From Clostridia bacterium (GTDB lineage: Bacteria > Bacillota_A > Clostridia > Oscillospirales > CAG-272): a stretch of DNA of 64,000 nt. The stretch covers positions 67,719 through 131,718 of the forward strand of contig JAFTSQ010000005.1 in the NCBI GenBank assembly GCA_017467205.1, read 5' to 3'. Numbering within the stretch: the stretch's first letter is position 1; every line of letters starts with the position of its first letter. A model generated the notes under the pieces. It did not search any database and was not told the origin of the DNA. It worked only from the letters and a program-made list of their open reading frames with translations. Of this stretch, positions 8,700-17,954 are shown piece after piece. The position numbers and the translations under genes are program-made.

Positions 8700-9281
8700 A
8701 TGAATTTTTTGGAAGAGCGCATTTTGAAGGACGGCATAGTTAAGGACGGAAACGTTCTTAAGGTCGATAGCTTTTTGAATCATCAGATGGACCCCGTGCT
8801 TATAGACGAGATAGGCAAGGAATTTTACAGGAGATTTTCGGATAAGGAAATAACGAAGGTCTTGACTATTGAGGCGTCGGGCATTGCTATCGCTTATGCG
8901 GTTGCGCGCTGCTTCGGAGTTCCTATGGTGTTCGCAAAGAAGGCAAAGAGCATTAATATTGACGGTGATATGTACACCGCCGAGGTCGAATCCTTTACGC
9001 ACAAGAATAAAAACCAGGTTATCGTTTCCAAGAAGTTTCTCTCGGAGGGCGACAAGGTCTTGATAGTTGACGACTTCTTGGCGAACGGATGCGCCCTTCA
9101 GGGCCTTATTTCAATTACCGAGTCGGCAGGCGCTACCGTTGCGGGCATAGGCATCGCAATCGAAAAGGGCTTCCAGTTCGGCGGCAGAAGAATCAGAAAC
9201 CTCGGTTATCAGCTTGAATCCTTGGCTATCGTTGAGTCAATGGATGCAGAGAGTAAGACGGTCGTCTTCCGCGCACAGTAA
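8700..9281 (+). CDS. xpt: Xanthine phosphoribosyltransferase
   Basis: 193 residues, the family's usual length (about 190). It converts xanthine and PRPP to XMP for purine salvage in the cytoplasm. The start LEERILKDG and the phrase [13 protein letters not shown] are characteristic of Xpt. The PRPP-binding loop is [11 protein letters not shown], followed by [18 protein letters not shown] lies 8 nt before the ATG. It is convergent with a nucleoside-type ABC importer and shares a bidirectional terminator with it, which fits a purine-salvage pairing. Confidence 0.95.
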   Translation: MNFLEERILKDGIVKDGNVLKVDSFLNHQMDPVLIDEIGKEFYRRFSDKEITKVLTIEASGIAIAYAVARCFGVPMVFAKKAKSINIDGDMYTAEVESFTHKNKNQVIVSKKFLSEGDKVLIVDDFLANGCALQGLISITESAGATVAGIGIAIEKGFQFGGRRIRNLGYQLESLAIVESMDAESKTVVFRAQ

Positions 9282-9285
9282 CGGG

Positions 9286-9426
9286 AAGCACGACTTTTGG
9301 CGCAAATCTCCGTTCTCTCCCGCTCGGCGTACCCTCGTACGACTTCGGGTCGCGAACGAAAATTTCCCTCTCAAAATTCGCACTCCCCGATAAGCACGAC
9401 TTTTGGCGCAAATCCCCATTCTCTCC
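9286..9426. repeat. Intergenic repeat: two 35-nt direct copies, first with a palindromic extension
   Basis: Copies at 9286-9320 and 9392-9426 differ at two positions. The first continues into CGTAC-cctc-GTACG (9328-9341) and further sequence to about 9365. Read on the minus strand, the block matches the repeat at 38808-38874: a CTTCGTTC-like box, a short hairpin, then an AACGGAGAT box. The second copy lacks the hairpin half and seems truncated. Confidence 0.75.
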
Positions 9427-9465
9427 GAGGCGAACGGATTTAGAAGCAAAATATCGAATAAAAGC

Positions 9466-9505
9466 AAATAAAGCGACACGGGTGTGACCCCGTGTCGCTT
9501 TATTT
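9466..9505. terminator. Bidirectional terminator between xpt and the ABC importer
   Basis: Perfect 17-bp stem (9466-9482 with 9489-9505), 6-nt loop, A-rich on one flank and T-rich on the other so that either transcript ends in U-rich RNA. It lies between the converging stops at 9281 and 9507. Confidence 0.9.
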
Positions 9506-9506
9506 A

Positions 9507-10484
9507 TTATCGCTCTTCTCTAAAGTAAGGAAGACCCAAAGATGCGGGAGCTTGATTATTCTTGCTGCCTCTGATGCTGGTCACTATCAGAACTATTACA
9601 GTCATAACGTAAGGAATAAGCTTCAAAAGCTCCTTGACGGTAGAGGTTCCGTCAATGTAGTAAGCCGTAAGATAGAGTGCCGCGAAAACAAACGAGCCGA
9701 TAATGCTGAGGGTCGGTCGCCATAGCGTGAAAATAACGAGAGCTACGGAGAGCCAGCCGAGCGCTTCGATGGTTGCGGCGTTTTCCCAGCTTCCTTTGAT
9801 GTAATCCATAATGTAGAAGAAGCCGCCGAGTCCTGCTATGCCGCTGCCGATGAGTATTGCGCCGTACTTATAGCCGGTTACGTTTATGCCGGCAGCATCT
9901 GCGGTGGCAGGGTTTTCACCGACTGCGCGAAGATGAAGTCCCGGTCTTGTCTTTTTAAGGAACCAAGCGGTCAAAATCGCAATGACAATCGCGAGATAGA
10001 CGAGAATACCGTGGGAGAGGAATATCTTTCCGAAGTCACCGAGGGAATCTGCAAACGGAAGACCCTTGGAAATAATCTTACCTGCAATCTCGAAGTTGGC
10101 ACGGTCAGCGTCGCTCGTCAAAACGCAGGTGTCCATAAAGAACTGGGCAAAACCGTTACCGAAAATAGTCACGGCAAGACCCGTTATGTTCTGATTACAA
10201 CGAAGACTGACCGTCAAAACGCCGTATATTCCGCCAAGAGCCGTGGCGAAAAGAGCGGCGAAGAGAATCGAAAGAAGGACTAAAAGAAGCCAGGATGCTT
10301 GCTTGGGGTCGGAGAGGGACGCCATATAGATTGATACCGCGTAGCATCCTCCCGCAGTTCCTACACACATAATACCTGGGATACCCAGATTTAAGTGTCC
10401 CGCTTTCTCGGTGATTATCTCACCGACGCATCCGAAAAGAAACACGGTTGCCAGAGCAATTGCGCCTACGAGAAACGAAGTCAT
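9507..10484 (-). CDS. ABC importer permease, BMP/nucleoside type (second permease)
   Basis: 325 residues, multispanning with about 8-10 hydrophobic segments. The N-terminus (LFGCVGEIITEKAGHLNLG) and the segment AAGINVTGYKYGA are typical of the YufQ/NupQ-like branch-type permeases (BPD_transp_2). It forms a heterodimeric channel with the upstream permease and is energised by the ATPase at 11626-13332. Its start overlaps the previous stop by 4 nt (ATGA). It is the last gene of the importer operon. Nucleoside specificity is inferred from the family and from the neighbouring xpt. Confidence 0.85.
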   Translation of the reverse strand: MTSFLVGAIALATVFLFGCVGEIITEKAGHLNLGIPGIMCVGTAGGCYAVSIYMASLSDPKQASWLLLVLLSILFAALFATALGGIYGVLTVSLRCNQNITGLAVTIFGNGFAQFFMDTCVLTSDADRANFEIAGKIISKGLPFADSLGDFGKIFLSHGILVYLAIVIAILTAWFLKKTRPGLHLRAVGENPATADAAGINVTGYKYGAILIGSGIAGLGGFFYIMDYIKGSWENAATIEALGWLSVALVIFTLWRPTLSIIGSFVFAALYLTAYYIDGTSTVKELLKLIPYVMTVIVLIVTSIRGSKNNQAPASLGLPYFREER

Positions 10485-11629
10485 CCTTGGTCCTCCTCTC
10501 CATTATTTGCTTTTGTCTTTTTGGTAAACAGCCGCTTGATACCGTCAAAAGCACCCTCGCGGAATACTACCTTATAAGACATAAAGAAGGTTACTGCAAT
10601 AACTGCAAAGTAAACGATACCGATTACGATATTTGCAACGGCGTCGTTCGTGAACTTGAAGTCCTTACGAACCTGGGTCATTCCCTTATCAACGAAGGTA
10701 ATGAACAGGCAGGACGCTATCATCACGAGCGGATTAAAGGCAGCGAGCCACGCCGTCATAATAGCGGTAGAGCCCATATTGTCTGCCGAGGCGGTGCTGA
10801 CGGTATGGTCGACCGCGCCGCCGATAAAAGCACCTACGAGTCCTGCGATAGCACCCGAGATAATCATCGTGCGGATAATGACGCGGCGCACGTTGATACC
10901 GATGTACTTTGCGGTGTTGTTGCTTTCACCAACGACCGAGATTTCATATCCCTGCTTGCTATATTTGGTGTAGGCATACATTGCGCCTGCAAGAAGGAAG
11001 AATACGAGAATTATCAGAAGATATTTGTTGCCAAGCTCGGGAATATTTCCTCGGCTTATGGGGGTCAGAACGCCCGAACCCGTCTTAACCCAAATGGTAA
11101 TAAAGGTTGCAACGAGGCCTGAGGCAATGTAGTTCATCATCAGCGTGAAGAGGGATTCGTTGGTGTTGAAGAACGCCTTGAAAATCGCGGGAATCAGAGC
11201 CCATACAGCGCCTGCTATAACACCTGCGATAAGTCCGAGAAGCATCACGACGAAGTCGGGAAGCTTACCACCGAGATAGAACATAACGGCAACGTCGGCA
11301 AGGCAGCCCATCAAAATCTGACCGTTACCGCCAAGGTTCCAGAACTTCATTTTGAATGCGGGAGAGAGTGCCAACGAAACGCCGAGAAGAATAGCGGTAT
11401 CCTGCAAGAGCAGCCAGATACGGCGGGATGTGCCAACAGCGCCCGAGAAAAGCGAGCCGAAGAAGCCGAAGGGGTTACCGGAGGAAAAGAGCGAGCAGAT
11501 AATGCCGCCTAAGAAAAGGCTGAGTAAAATCGTGCCTGCATAAAACGCCGCTTTTTTCTTCGTGCTGATAGTATCGCGCTTTACAATGTGAAAGAGCGGT
11601 TCTTTTTTGCTGCGCTCGGTCTGCTTCAT
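10481..11629 (-). CDS. ABC importer permease, BMP/nucleoside type (first permease)
   Basis: 382 residues with a charged cytoplasmic N-terminus of about 25 residues followed by about 8-10 hydrophobic segments. KFWNLGGNGQILMG is the signature of YufP/NupP-like permeases, and YEISVVGESNNTAKYIGI is the conserved loop contacting the ATPase. It overlaps the ATPase gene by 4 nt upstream and the second permease by 4 nt downstream, so translation is coupled. Confidence 0.85.
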   Translation of the reverse strand: MKQTERSKKEPLFHIVKRDTISTKKKAAFYAGTILLSLFLGGIICSLFSSGNPFGFFGSLFSGAVGTSRRIWLLLQDTAILLGVSLALSPAFKMKFWNLGGNGQILMGCLADVAVMFYLGGKLPDFVVMLLGLIAGVIAGAVWALIPAIFKAFFNTNESLFTLMMNYIASGLVATFITIWVKTGSGVLTPISRGNIPELGNKYLLIILVFFLLAGAMYAYTKYSKQGYEISVVGESNNTAKYIGINVRRVIIRTMIISGAIAGLVGAFIGGAVDHTVSTASADNMGSTAIMTAWLAAFNPLVMIASCLFITFVDKGMTQVRKDFKFTNDAVANIVIGIVYFAVIAVTFFMSYKVVFREGAFDGIKRLFTKKTKANNGEEDQG

Positions 11630-13332
11630 TTCTCAGCCACCTCCTTGTCCTTGTTGGATTTTACCATAAGAAGTCCTATTTCGTCCTTCTTTGCGGTGCG
11701 GGCATCCACGATGCCTGCTATACTGCCGCCGCTGACGACCATAATTCTGTCGCAAAGCGCAAGGAGCACGTCAAGGTCCTCGCCTACGAAAATAACGGCG
11801 ACACCCGCCTGCTTTTGCTTTGTCAGAAGATTGTAGATGGTATAGGACGAGTTGATATCAAGACCTCTGACGGGGTAGGCAGCCATCAGGACGATGGGGG
11901 AAGAGGCAATCTCACGGCCGACGAGCACCTTTTGCACGTTACCGCCGGAAAGACGGCGGATAGGCGTGTGATCGACGTCGGGCGTTACGACCTCAAGCTC
12001 CGAAACAATCTCGTCCGCAAGGTCCTTCGGGCGCTTGCGGTCAAGGAACATCGAGCCGCCCTTGCGGTAGCTGCGGAGCATCATATTATCGGTGATATCC
12101 ATATTTCCGACAAGACCCATGCCGAGTCTGTCCTCGGGAACAAAGGAAAGTCTGACGCCGAGCTCGCGAATCTGAAGGGGAGTTTTATCTCTTAAGCTTG
12201 TCACGTCGTCCTCGTTAAAGAGTACCTTGCCGTCGTTTACGAGAGCGCGTATCTCGGCGTGACTCATACCCGAAAAATCAACGGGCGTGCCGTCTTCGTA
12301 GTGGAACTTTCCTTCCTTGGCAAGCTCGACTACCTGCTCGAATGTCTTGTGATAGAAGGTGACGGGTAGATTCTTTTTCGGGCGGTTGAAGATAATCTCG
12401 CCGGACTCAAGCCGCTTAAGTCCCGCAATAGCCTCGAGCAGCTCGCGCTGCCCCGAGCCTGCAATACCTGCAATGCCGAGGATTTCGCCCGAGCGAGCAG
12501 TGAAGGATATATCGTCAAGTATCTTAACACCGTCGGGGCTTGTCATATTAAGTCCGCGCACCAAAAGCCTGTCACAGACGTTTTCGGGCTCGGGGCGGTT
12601 GATATTCAGCTCTATCTTCTGACCGACCATCATCTCGGTCAGCTCCTGCTCGTTTGTGTCGACAGTATTCACCGTTGCAATATGCTCGCCCTTGCGAAGA
12701 ATTGCAACACGGTCGGAAATCTCCATTACCTCGTTGAGCTTATGGGTGATGATAACTATCGACTTTCCGTCCTCGCGCATTGCGCGGAGCACGTTGAAGA
12801 GCGTGCGAATCTCCTGAGGCGTCAGAACGGCAGTCGGCTCGTCGAGAATCAGAATATCCGCACCTCTGTAAAGCACCTTGATGATTTCAACCGTCTGCTT
12901 CTCCGACACCGACATTTCGTGGATTTTCTTATCGGGATCTATATGGAAACCGTACTTCTCGCACATAGCGAGAATACGGGATTTTGCTTCTCTCAAATTG
13001 TATTTGCCGTCATCGACGCCGAGGACGATGTTTTCAACGGCAGAAAAAACGTCAATCAGCTTAAAGTGCTGATGAATCATACCTATTTTATAGCGGAACG
13101 CGTCACGGGGAGAGGTTATGGTTGCCTCTTCTCCGTTAATGATAATTTTGCCGGAGTCGGGGTAATAGATGCCGGCAATCATATTCATAAGCGTGGTCTT
13201 ACCGCAGCCGTTCTCGCCGAGAACGGAAAGGATTTCGCCTTTGCGGATATCCATCGTGACGTTGCTGTTAGCAACTATCTTACCGAAGGTCTTCGTGATA
13301 TTTTGAAGTTGGATAATGGGCTGTTTGTCCAC
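11626..13332 (-). CDS. ABC importer ATPase with two nucleotide-binding domains (BMP/nucleoside type)
   Basis: 568 residues from a GTG at 13332, with GGGAGG 7 nt upstream; a longer frame to 13410 has no ribosome site. The first domain has a good Walker A (GENGCGKTT), signature MSVSEKQ and Walker B ILILDEPTAVLT. The second has a degenerate Walker A (GIAGSGQRE) and signature RLSGGNVQK, normal for tandem sugar/nucleoside-type ATPases. It is longer than the usual 500-510 residues because about 60 residues are inserted in the second domain before SFVPEDR, beginning near FYHKTFEQVVELAKEG. The insertion keeps the frame and is charged, so it is not a sequencing artefact of an obvious kind. Confidence 0.85.
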   Translation of the reverse strand: MDKQPIIQLQNITKTFGKIVANSNVTMDIRKGEILSVLGENGCGKTTLMNMIAGIYYPDSGKIIINGEEATITSPRDAFRYKIGMIHQHFKLIDVFSAVENIVLGVDDGKYNLREAKSRILAMCEKYGFHIDPDKKIHEMSVSEKQTVEIIKVLYRGADILILDEPTAVLTPQEIRTLFNVLRAMREDGKSIVIITHKLNEVMEISDRVAILRKGEHIATVNTVDTNEQELTEMMVGQKIELNINRPEPENVCDRLLVRGLNMTSPDGVKILDDISFTARSGEILGIAGIAGSGQRELLEAIAGLKRLESGEIIFNRPKKNLPVTFYHKTFEQVVELAKEGKFHYEDGTPVDFSGMSHAEIRALVNDGKVLFNEDDVTSLRDKTPLQIRELGVRLSFVPEDRLGMGLVGNMDITDNMMLRSYRKGGSMFLDRKRPKDLADEIVSELEVVTPDVDHTPIRRLSGGNVQKVLVGREIASSPIVLMAAYPVRGLDINSSYTIYNLLTKQKQAGVAVIFVGEDLDVLLALCDRIMVVSGGSIAGIVDARTAKKDEIGLLMVKSNKDKEVAEK

Positions 13333-13423
13333 TTTACTTCCTCCCTGAAAGGATCTTTTTGCGAGAACAAGGACTGCATAAGGCGGAGCCGAAACTCCGC
13401 CATTATGCATTTTTAATTAAAAA

Positions 13424-14638
13424 TTATCCTTCAACAACGGATTCGCCGATGGTGATACCGTCGATGATGATGTCAAAGTAAGGAGCGGAACGGAATTCGC
13501 TCTCTGCGAAGTAGGTGATGCCGTTTTCGGTCTTGATTACGTTAGTGTCCTTCTCCCAGTTAGCGTCGGTATTAACGTCAGCCATATAGCTGGTGAGGTT
13601 TTCACCGTCAACGGTGAACTTGGAGCAATCAAATACCTTGAGAGAACCGTCAAGGAGCTTAGCCTTAACCTCGTCGAGCTTTGCCTGAGTGCCCTCAGCT
13701 GCAGCGTCGCCGAGAACGGTGATCTCAACGGAACCGGTTTCGATAGTGCCGGTGTAATCGGTATCGATGTCCTTGCCGTTGATTACGCAGTCAAGCATAT
13801 ACTCGAAATAGGGAACCCAGTTGATTCTGGAAGCGATGATGAAGGTTTCGGTCTTGCCGGTGGTGCCGTTGTAAGCAACGTTGGGGATACCTGCGTTCTC
13901 GCAAGCGGTGGGAGCACCCATAGAGTCAGCGTGCTGAGAAATGAGAGTGCAGCCAGCATCGATAAGAGCCTCTGCGGTAGCCTTTTCAGCGGGCTCGTCG
14001 TACCAGGAGTTGGTGTAACGAACTTCCATAGTAGCGTTCGGAACAACAGAGCGAACGCCAAGGAACCAAGCGGTGTAACCGGAAATAACCTCTGCGTAGG
14101 GCCAAGCGCCTACGTAGCCGACCTTAGCCTCGGTATCGGTGATGTCCTCACCGTACATTTCGATAAGCTTAAGACCTGCAGCAACGCCTGCGAGGTATCT
14201 ACCCTCGTAGATAGATGCGAATGCGTTTTGGAAGTTTGCAACGTTCTCGGTATGAGCCGTCGTACCGGTAGCGTGGCAGAACTGAACGTTCGGGAACTCT
14301 TTAGCAGCCTGAAGCATATAGGATTCGTGGCCGAAGGAGTCAGCGAAGATTACATCGTAGCCCTCGTCTGCGAAGTTAGCTGCCTCATCATAGCACTCGG
14401 TACCCTCGGGGATATCGGTGATGATGGTGTAGTTCTCTTCTTTAAGGCCCTTGTTCTTACAAGCAGTCTTGAAGGCTTCGATGAAGTTTTTGTCGTAGGT
14501 AGAGCTGGTGCCGTGCAAAGCTATCAGAGCCGCCTTGACCTCGCTGGGATCTTTGCCGTTGTCGCCACAGGAAGCGAACACTGCGCAGCAGCCGAGCATC
14601 ATCACTACAACAAGCAGCAGGGAAAGGATTTTCTTCAT
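13424..14638 (-). CDS. BMP-family substrate-binding lipoprotein
   Basis: 404 residues. Type II signal peptide with lipobox ending at Cys24 (VFASC), then a BMP/Med-type periplasmic-binding fold: AALIALHGTSSTYDKNF, FADSFGHES, EGRYLAGVAAGL and VGYVGAWPYAEV. It captures the solute outside the membrane for the two permeases downstream. BMP-family proteins bind purine nucleosides in characterised cases. RBS GGAGGA precedes the ATG. First gene of the operon, with its own promoter and a 91-nt gap to the ATPase gene. Confidence 0.9.
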   Translation of the reverse strand: MKKILSLLLVVVMMLGCCAVFASCGDNGKDPSEVKAALIALHGTSSTYDKNFIEAFKTACKNKGLKEENYTIITDIPEGTECYDEAANFADEGYDVIFADSFGHESYMLQAAKEFPNVQFCHATGTTAHTENVANFQNAFASIYEGRYLAGVAAGLKLIEMYGEDITDTEAKVGYVGAWPYAEVISGYTAWFLGVRSVVPNATMEVRYTNSWYDEPAEKATAEALIDAGCTLISQHADSMGAPTACENAGIPNVAYNGTTGKTETFIIASRINWVPYFEYMLDCVINGKDIDTDYTGTIETGSVEITVLGDAAAEGTQAKLDEVKAKLLDGSLKVFDCSKFTVDGENLTSYMADVNTDANWEKDTNVIKTENGITYFAESEFRSAPYFDIIIDGITIGESVVEG

Positions 14639-14773
14639 TTTTGAGTTTCCTCCTAAAAAATTTTTGTTCGTCCACAGCTTGTGCCGTGAATCGTGTTTAT
14701 CTATAAAAGCCGAAGCTTCTACAAACCAAAAATTAATTCCTTTTTTACAAAAAACGACATTCGCGACAGAAAT

Positions 14774-14802
14774 ATTCTAACACACTTTTTTATACTTGTC
14801 AA
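14774..14802 (-). promoter_or_regulatory. Sigma-A promoter of the BMP importer operon
   Basis: On the minus strand TTGACA, 17-nt spacer, TAGAAT. The leader to the ATG is about 130 nt. I searched it for a purine-riboswitch core and did not find one. Confidence 0.85.
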
Positions 14803-14803
14803 T

Positions 14804-14833
14804 AAATTAGACATATTTTATATAATCTAATTT
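14804..14833. promoter_or_regulatory. Inverted repeat abutting the -35 box, possible operator
   Basis: AAATTAGA (14804-14811) and TCTAATTT (14826-14833), 14-nt AT-rich spacer, ending 1 nt from the -35 box of the BMP promoter. Position and symmetry fit a binding site for a dimeric regulator. Nothing identifies the regulator. Confidence 0.4.
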
Positions 14834-14863
14834 TTCGCGGCGCGCGGTGGGCGGAAATTCAGA

Positions 14864-14891
14864 GCGGAGATGCCGTTTGCAGCACCTCCGC
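14864..14891. other. Hairpin downstream of the NagB-like gene
   Basis: GCGGAGATGC (14864-14873) and GCACCTCCGC (14882-14891) pair over 10 bp, with one wobble in minus-strand RNA, starting 24 nt after the stop at 14915. No T-run follows on the minus strand, so termination is uncertain; on the plus strand the downstream side is T-rich. Confidence 0.4.
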
Positions 14892-14914
14892 CCTTGTCTT
14901 TTGTTTTTTGAGTG

Positions 14915-15880
14915 TTAAAGCTCCCAATCCTTGACGTCCTTCGTCCAGCTTCCGAAGGGTCTTGCGATAGCCTCGCTGACGTAGCAAACGCCCTTGCCAA
15001 GACGCATAATAGACGCAGGGCACTCCATCGAGATAGGACCGTAGAGCTCTATGCGGGAGATCATTCTCTGCCAGGAATCTCCGCCGGGATTGGCGAAATT
15101 GTGCACCTCGAAGCGCTCGCGGGCGTTGACAACGTCGCTAGGACCGATGGTTGCGGCTCTCGGGGGAACTGCCCACACGTCGCCGGATGCGCCCATCGGG
15201 CTGAAGAGGGAGTTTTCGCACACAGTGAGGGGAACCTGGGTGGTTAAGCGAGAGCCGAGCTTGCAGAACTCCTCGAGGCTGTCCGCGCGGAACTCGGGAG
15301 CACCGGGATCGATAAAGGCGGTGTGTCCCGGCCAGCCGGTAGCCGAATATATAACGTCTGCGCCGCCGTCGCCGACCTCCTCGATAATAGAGGAATAAAC
15401 GCCGTCGCCCTTGTTTTCGTTGGTGAATACGTGCCAGTGATCAATCGAGGGACGAAGGTCCTCTCGGATTCTTCCGTAGAAGTGGTTGAGGAAGGAGAAG
15501 CCAAGGCCCGCACCGTAGGTGAGGGGAGCTACGTTTCCGTCCTCGTCTGCCCACTCGTCCATCGCGAATGCATCGACGTTGCGGCAGCTCACGTTATAGC
15601 GGTTTATCATCTCCGCAACTGCGGAATAGGCGGCAGGCCACTGGTTCGGGAAAATCATAGTGAGGTGACGGTCCATAACGTCACTTAAATAAATGCGGTG
15701 GAAGATATCCTGCACCAAAAGGAGAGTGGGGTCGAGCACTATTCGGACGCTGTAACCGTTCTCGTTGGTGTACTCCATCTCCTCGCGCTTGATATTACGC
15801 ACTCTGTCGAGCATCTCAACATCGCAAGAGGGAAGCCAGGGAGCAGGCTTGAAATTGAACTCGTAATTGTTTTTTGCCAT
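14915..15880 (-). CDS. Glucosamine-6-phosphate isomerase/deaminase-like protein (NagB family, divergent)
   Basis: 321 residues, longer than NagB (240-270). Family signatures are modified but recognisable: DAFAMDEWAD in place of the VDEY region, and ATGWPGHTAFIDPGA in place of the GIGxDGHIAFNEP loop. NagB converts glucosamine-6-phosphate to fructose-6-phosphate and ammonium. Given its divergence it may act on a related amino-sugar phosphate. It begins with a strong RBS (AGGAGGT) 21 nt after the propeller gene and is the last gene of a set begun by a NagA-like deacetylase. Confidence 0.7.
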   Translation of the reverse strand: MAKNNYEFNFKPAPWLPSCDVEMLDRVRNIKREEMEYTNENGYSVRIVLDPTLLLVQDIFHRIYLSDVMDRHLTMIFPNQWPAAYSAVAEMINRYNVSCRNVDAFAMDEWADEDGNVAPLTYGAGLGFSFLNHFYGRIREDLRPSIDHWHVFTNENKGDGVYSSIIEEVGDGGADVIYSATGWPGHTAFIDPGAPEFRADSLEEFCKLGSRLTTQVPLTVCENSLFSPMGASGDVWAVPPRAATIGPSDVVNARERFEVHNFANPGGDSWQRMISRIELYGPISMECPASIMRLGKGVCYVSEAIARPFGSWTKDVKDWEL

Positions 15881-15901
15881 TGATATATACCTCCTGAAAA
15901 A

Positions 15902-17905
15902 TTAAATTGAGTAGTAAAGAATCTGACCGAGGCGCTCGTCGCTACCGATAGCGAGGCGCTTGCCGTCGGGGCTTACAGCACAGGTAGAAAGGACAGAGCA
16001 GTGGTACGCGCCGTCGTCCGACGGAGCGGCGTAGGAAACGTGGCCGAGCCAACGAAGACCCTCCTCCTCGCAGTACGAGAATACCATACCCATATCGTCG
16101 TCGTGACCGCCGACGCCGTAAACCTTTTTACCGTCCGGAGTTGCAGAAAGAGCTCGCACGGGTCCGTTGTAAACCGCAGGGCCGAGGCTGAACACGCGCT
16201 CGCCGTCCACTACTGCAAGCATACCGTCCTTCGTGCCGACGACGGTCTTGTCACCCATAGCCACGGCGGCGGAGGGCACTGCCAGATACTGCCTGCCGGG
16301 ATAGTGGGGAAGAGCCTTGATTTCGGGGAGTGCCGCCTTCTTCATCAGTCTTTCGTAAAGGGGAAGATTCTTTTCCTTTTCGTAAAGCTCAACTACCTCG
16401 CCGTTCACGGTGCGGAAGAGGAATTCCTTTTCGTTTCCGCAAACGCCGACGAGGGTGACCTCGTCCTCAAACGCAAGCGCTTTTATAGCAGAGTTTTCTA
16501 CGTTGTCGGGAGCGAGGGCTCGCCAAAGGCGGCTCGGCTTGCAAGCCAAGGAATAGCCGACAGCCCAAGGATTCTTTTCTCCGAATTCCTCCTGCTCGAA
16601 GAACATATCCGCCATTTTCTCGTAGCGCTCGGAGCTTGGATTGACGTAATACTCGTCCTCCAAAAGCTCGTCGCCGAAGTTATACATGTCCTTGCGGAAT
16701 TCCTTAAGGTCTACCGCGGTGATGTCCGGACCGTCTGCGGCGTGGTTAGAGCCGGTTATGTACATTATGTCGCCGTCGCTTATGCGAAGCTCGCTCGTCC
16801 AGCATCCCGAGCGCTCCTTCGTTCCGCAAATTCCCATCCATTCGGGCTTGCCGCCGCGCGCGATATCCCAGCGGAAGAGGGAGGATGGAAGTCCCTTTTC
16901 GCGAATTCCGCTGCTGCAGTTTCTGCCGAATACGACGTACCAGAGGACTCCCTCGTTATCAAACTCAAGCGCTATCGAGCCGTTGCGGGTTTCGCCGTTT
17001 ACGTATCTGTCAAATCCGGGCATATAGTCGCCCATATCCTCAAAGGTGTCGGTATCGCTGTCGTAAGCCACGATATTGCGGCCGTAGTAGGCGAGCATAT
17101 AAAGGCGGCCATCAGGGCCTATCGAGCCGTTGCTGAGGCACTTGAAGTCCCCACCCGTGTATTCGGGATAACTGCGGACGGGCAGGCGGTAGTTGAGATC
17201 TCTTACCTTGAGAGTATCAACGTCTATCTTATACATATATCCCGAGCGGGTAGCGCCGAGGATGTCACCGTTTTTGTCCTTGAGAAGCCGCCAGGCAAAG
17301 TTTTCCGCCATCTGACCGAAGTCGATAAGCTTGTGGGTGTTCAGGTCGTAGCGGTAGGCGTGACCGCGGAACATACCGGTAAAGAAGAGGGCGTTATGCC
17401 GCTCGTCGTACGCCGCACCGTAGATTGACTCGTGCGGCACGGGAATGCCGAGGTTTTCCGCTTTGCCGGTTTTGGAGTCGTAGATTATGATGTTAGAGCC
17501 CGCGTAGCCTTCCCAAATGTGATGGTAATATTGGAAGGGCATCCAGCTTGGGTGCAGGGGGCTTCTGTCGGTTGTGTGGGTGGTCATTATGAGCCGACCG
17601 TCGTTCATCTCGTAGATTGAGGTGTGGAATTTGCTTGCGCGTATCGCCTTGTCGGAGGGCATAATAACGTCCTCTGCCTTGAAGCACTCGACAGCCTCGT
17701 TGCTTTCAAAATCGTACTTGTAGAGGCGAACGTAGCCTGCGGTTGTAAGCTCGGTTGCAAGGGCAAAGTAGAGAGTACCGTCCTTCGTTACGCGAGCATC
17801 CCAAATAGCGTTGTGAATGCTGTCGAGGGGGAAGACGAACTGCTTAACGCCCTTTTGCGACATTACCTTATAGTCCTTGGGGGATGAGAGCAAAAAATTC
17901 TTCAT
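15902..17905 (-). CDS. Large cytoplasmic beta-propeller protein, function unknown
   Basis: 667 residues without signal peptide or membrane segment. Repeated blade-like motifs with DG/DK turns and aromatic strand ends are spread over the length: ARVTKDGTLYFAL, LKDKNGDILGATRSGYMY, SIGPDGRLYMLAYYG, LEFDNEGVLWYV, LSATPDGKKVYGVGG and AVSPDGKRLAIGS. This is the pattern of a beta-propeller, possibly two. No catalytic motif is recognised. It lies between nagA-like and nagB-like genes with gaps of 49 and 21 nt, so a role in amino-sugar or glycoconjugate use is inferred from context only. Confidence 0.7.
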   Translation of the reverse strand: MKNFLLSSPKDYKVMSQKGVKQFVFPLDSIHNAIWDARVTKDGTLYFALATELTTAGYVRLYKYDFESNEAVECFKAEDVIMPSDKAIRASKFHTSIYEMNDGRLIMTTHTTDRSPLHPSWMPFQYYHHIWEGYAGSNIIIYDSKTGKAENLGIPVPHESIYGAAYDERHNALFFTGMFRGHAYRYDLNTHKLIDFGQMAENFAWRLLKDKNGDILGATRSGYMYKIDVDTLKVRDLNYRLPVRSYPEYTGGDFKCLSNGSIGPDGRLYMLAYYGRNIVAYDSDTDTFEDMGDYMPGFDRYVNGETRNGSIALEFDNEGVLWYVVFGRNCSSGIREKGLPSSLFRWDIARGGKPEWMGICGTKERSGCWTSELRISDGDIMYITGSNHAADGPDITAVDLKEFRKDMYNFGDELLEDEYYVNPSSERYEKMADMFFEQEEFGEKNPWAVGYSLACKPSRLWRALAPDNVENSAIKALAFEDEVTLVGVCGNEKEFLFRTVNGEVVELYEKEKNLPLYERLMKKAALPEIKALPHYPGRQYLAVPSAAVAMGDKTVVGTKDGMLAVVDGERVFSLGPAVYNGPVRALSATPDGKKVYGVGGHDDDMGMVFSYCEEEGLRWLGHVSYAAPSDDGAYHCSVLSTCAVSPDGKRLAIGSDERLGQILYYSI

Positions 17906-17954
17906 AATTATTCTCCGTTCCTAATCTTTTAAGTGCTGTTTTTAGTGCGTTAAT

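Noticed and set aside
14639..14770. Purine riboswitch in the BMP operon leader
   Set aside because: No conserved core found on reading the minus-strand leader.
16001..17428. 475-codon open frame on the plus strand
   Set aside because: It lies antisense inside the beta-propeller gene, which has a strong coding look and ribosome site. The product has no recognisable domain.
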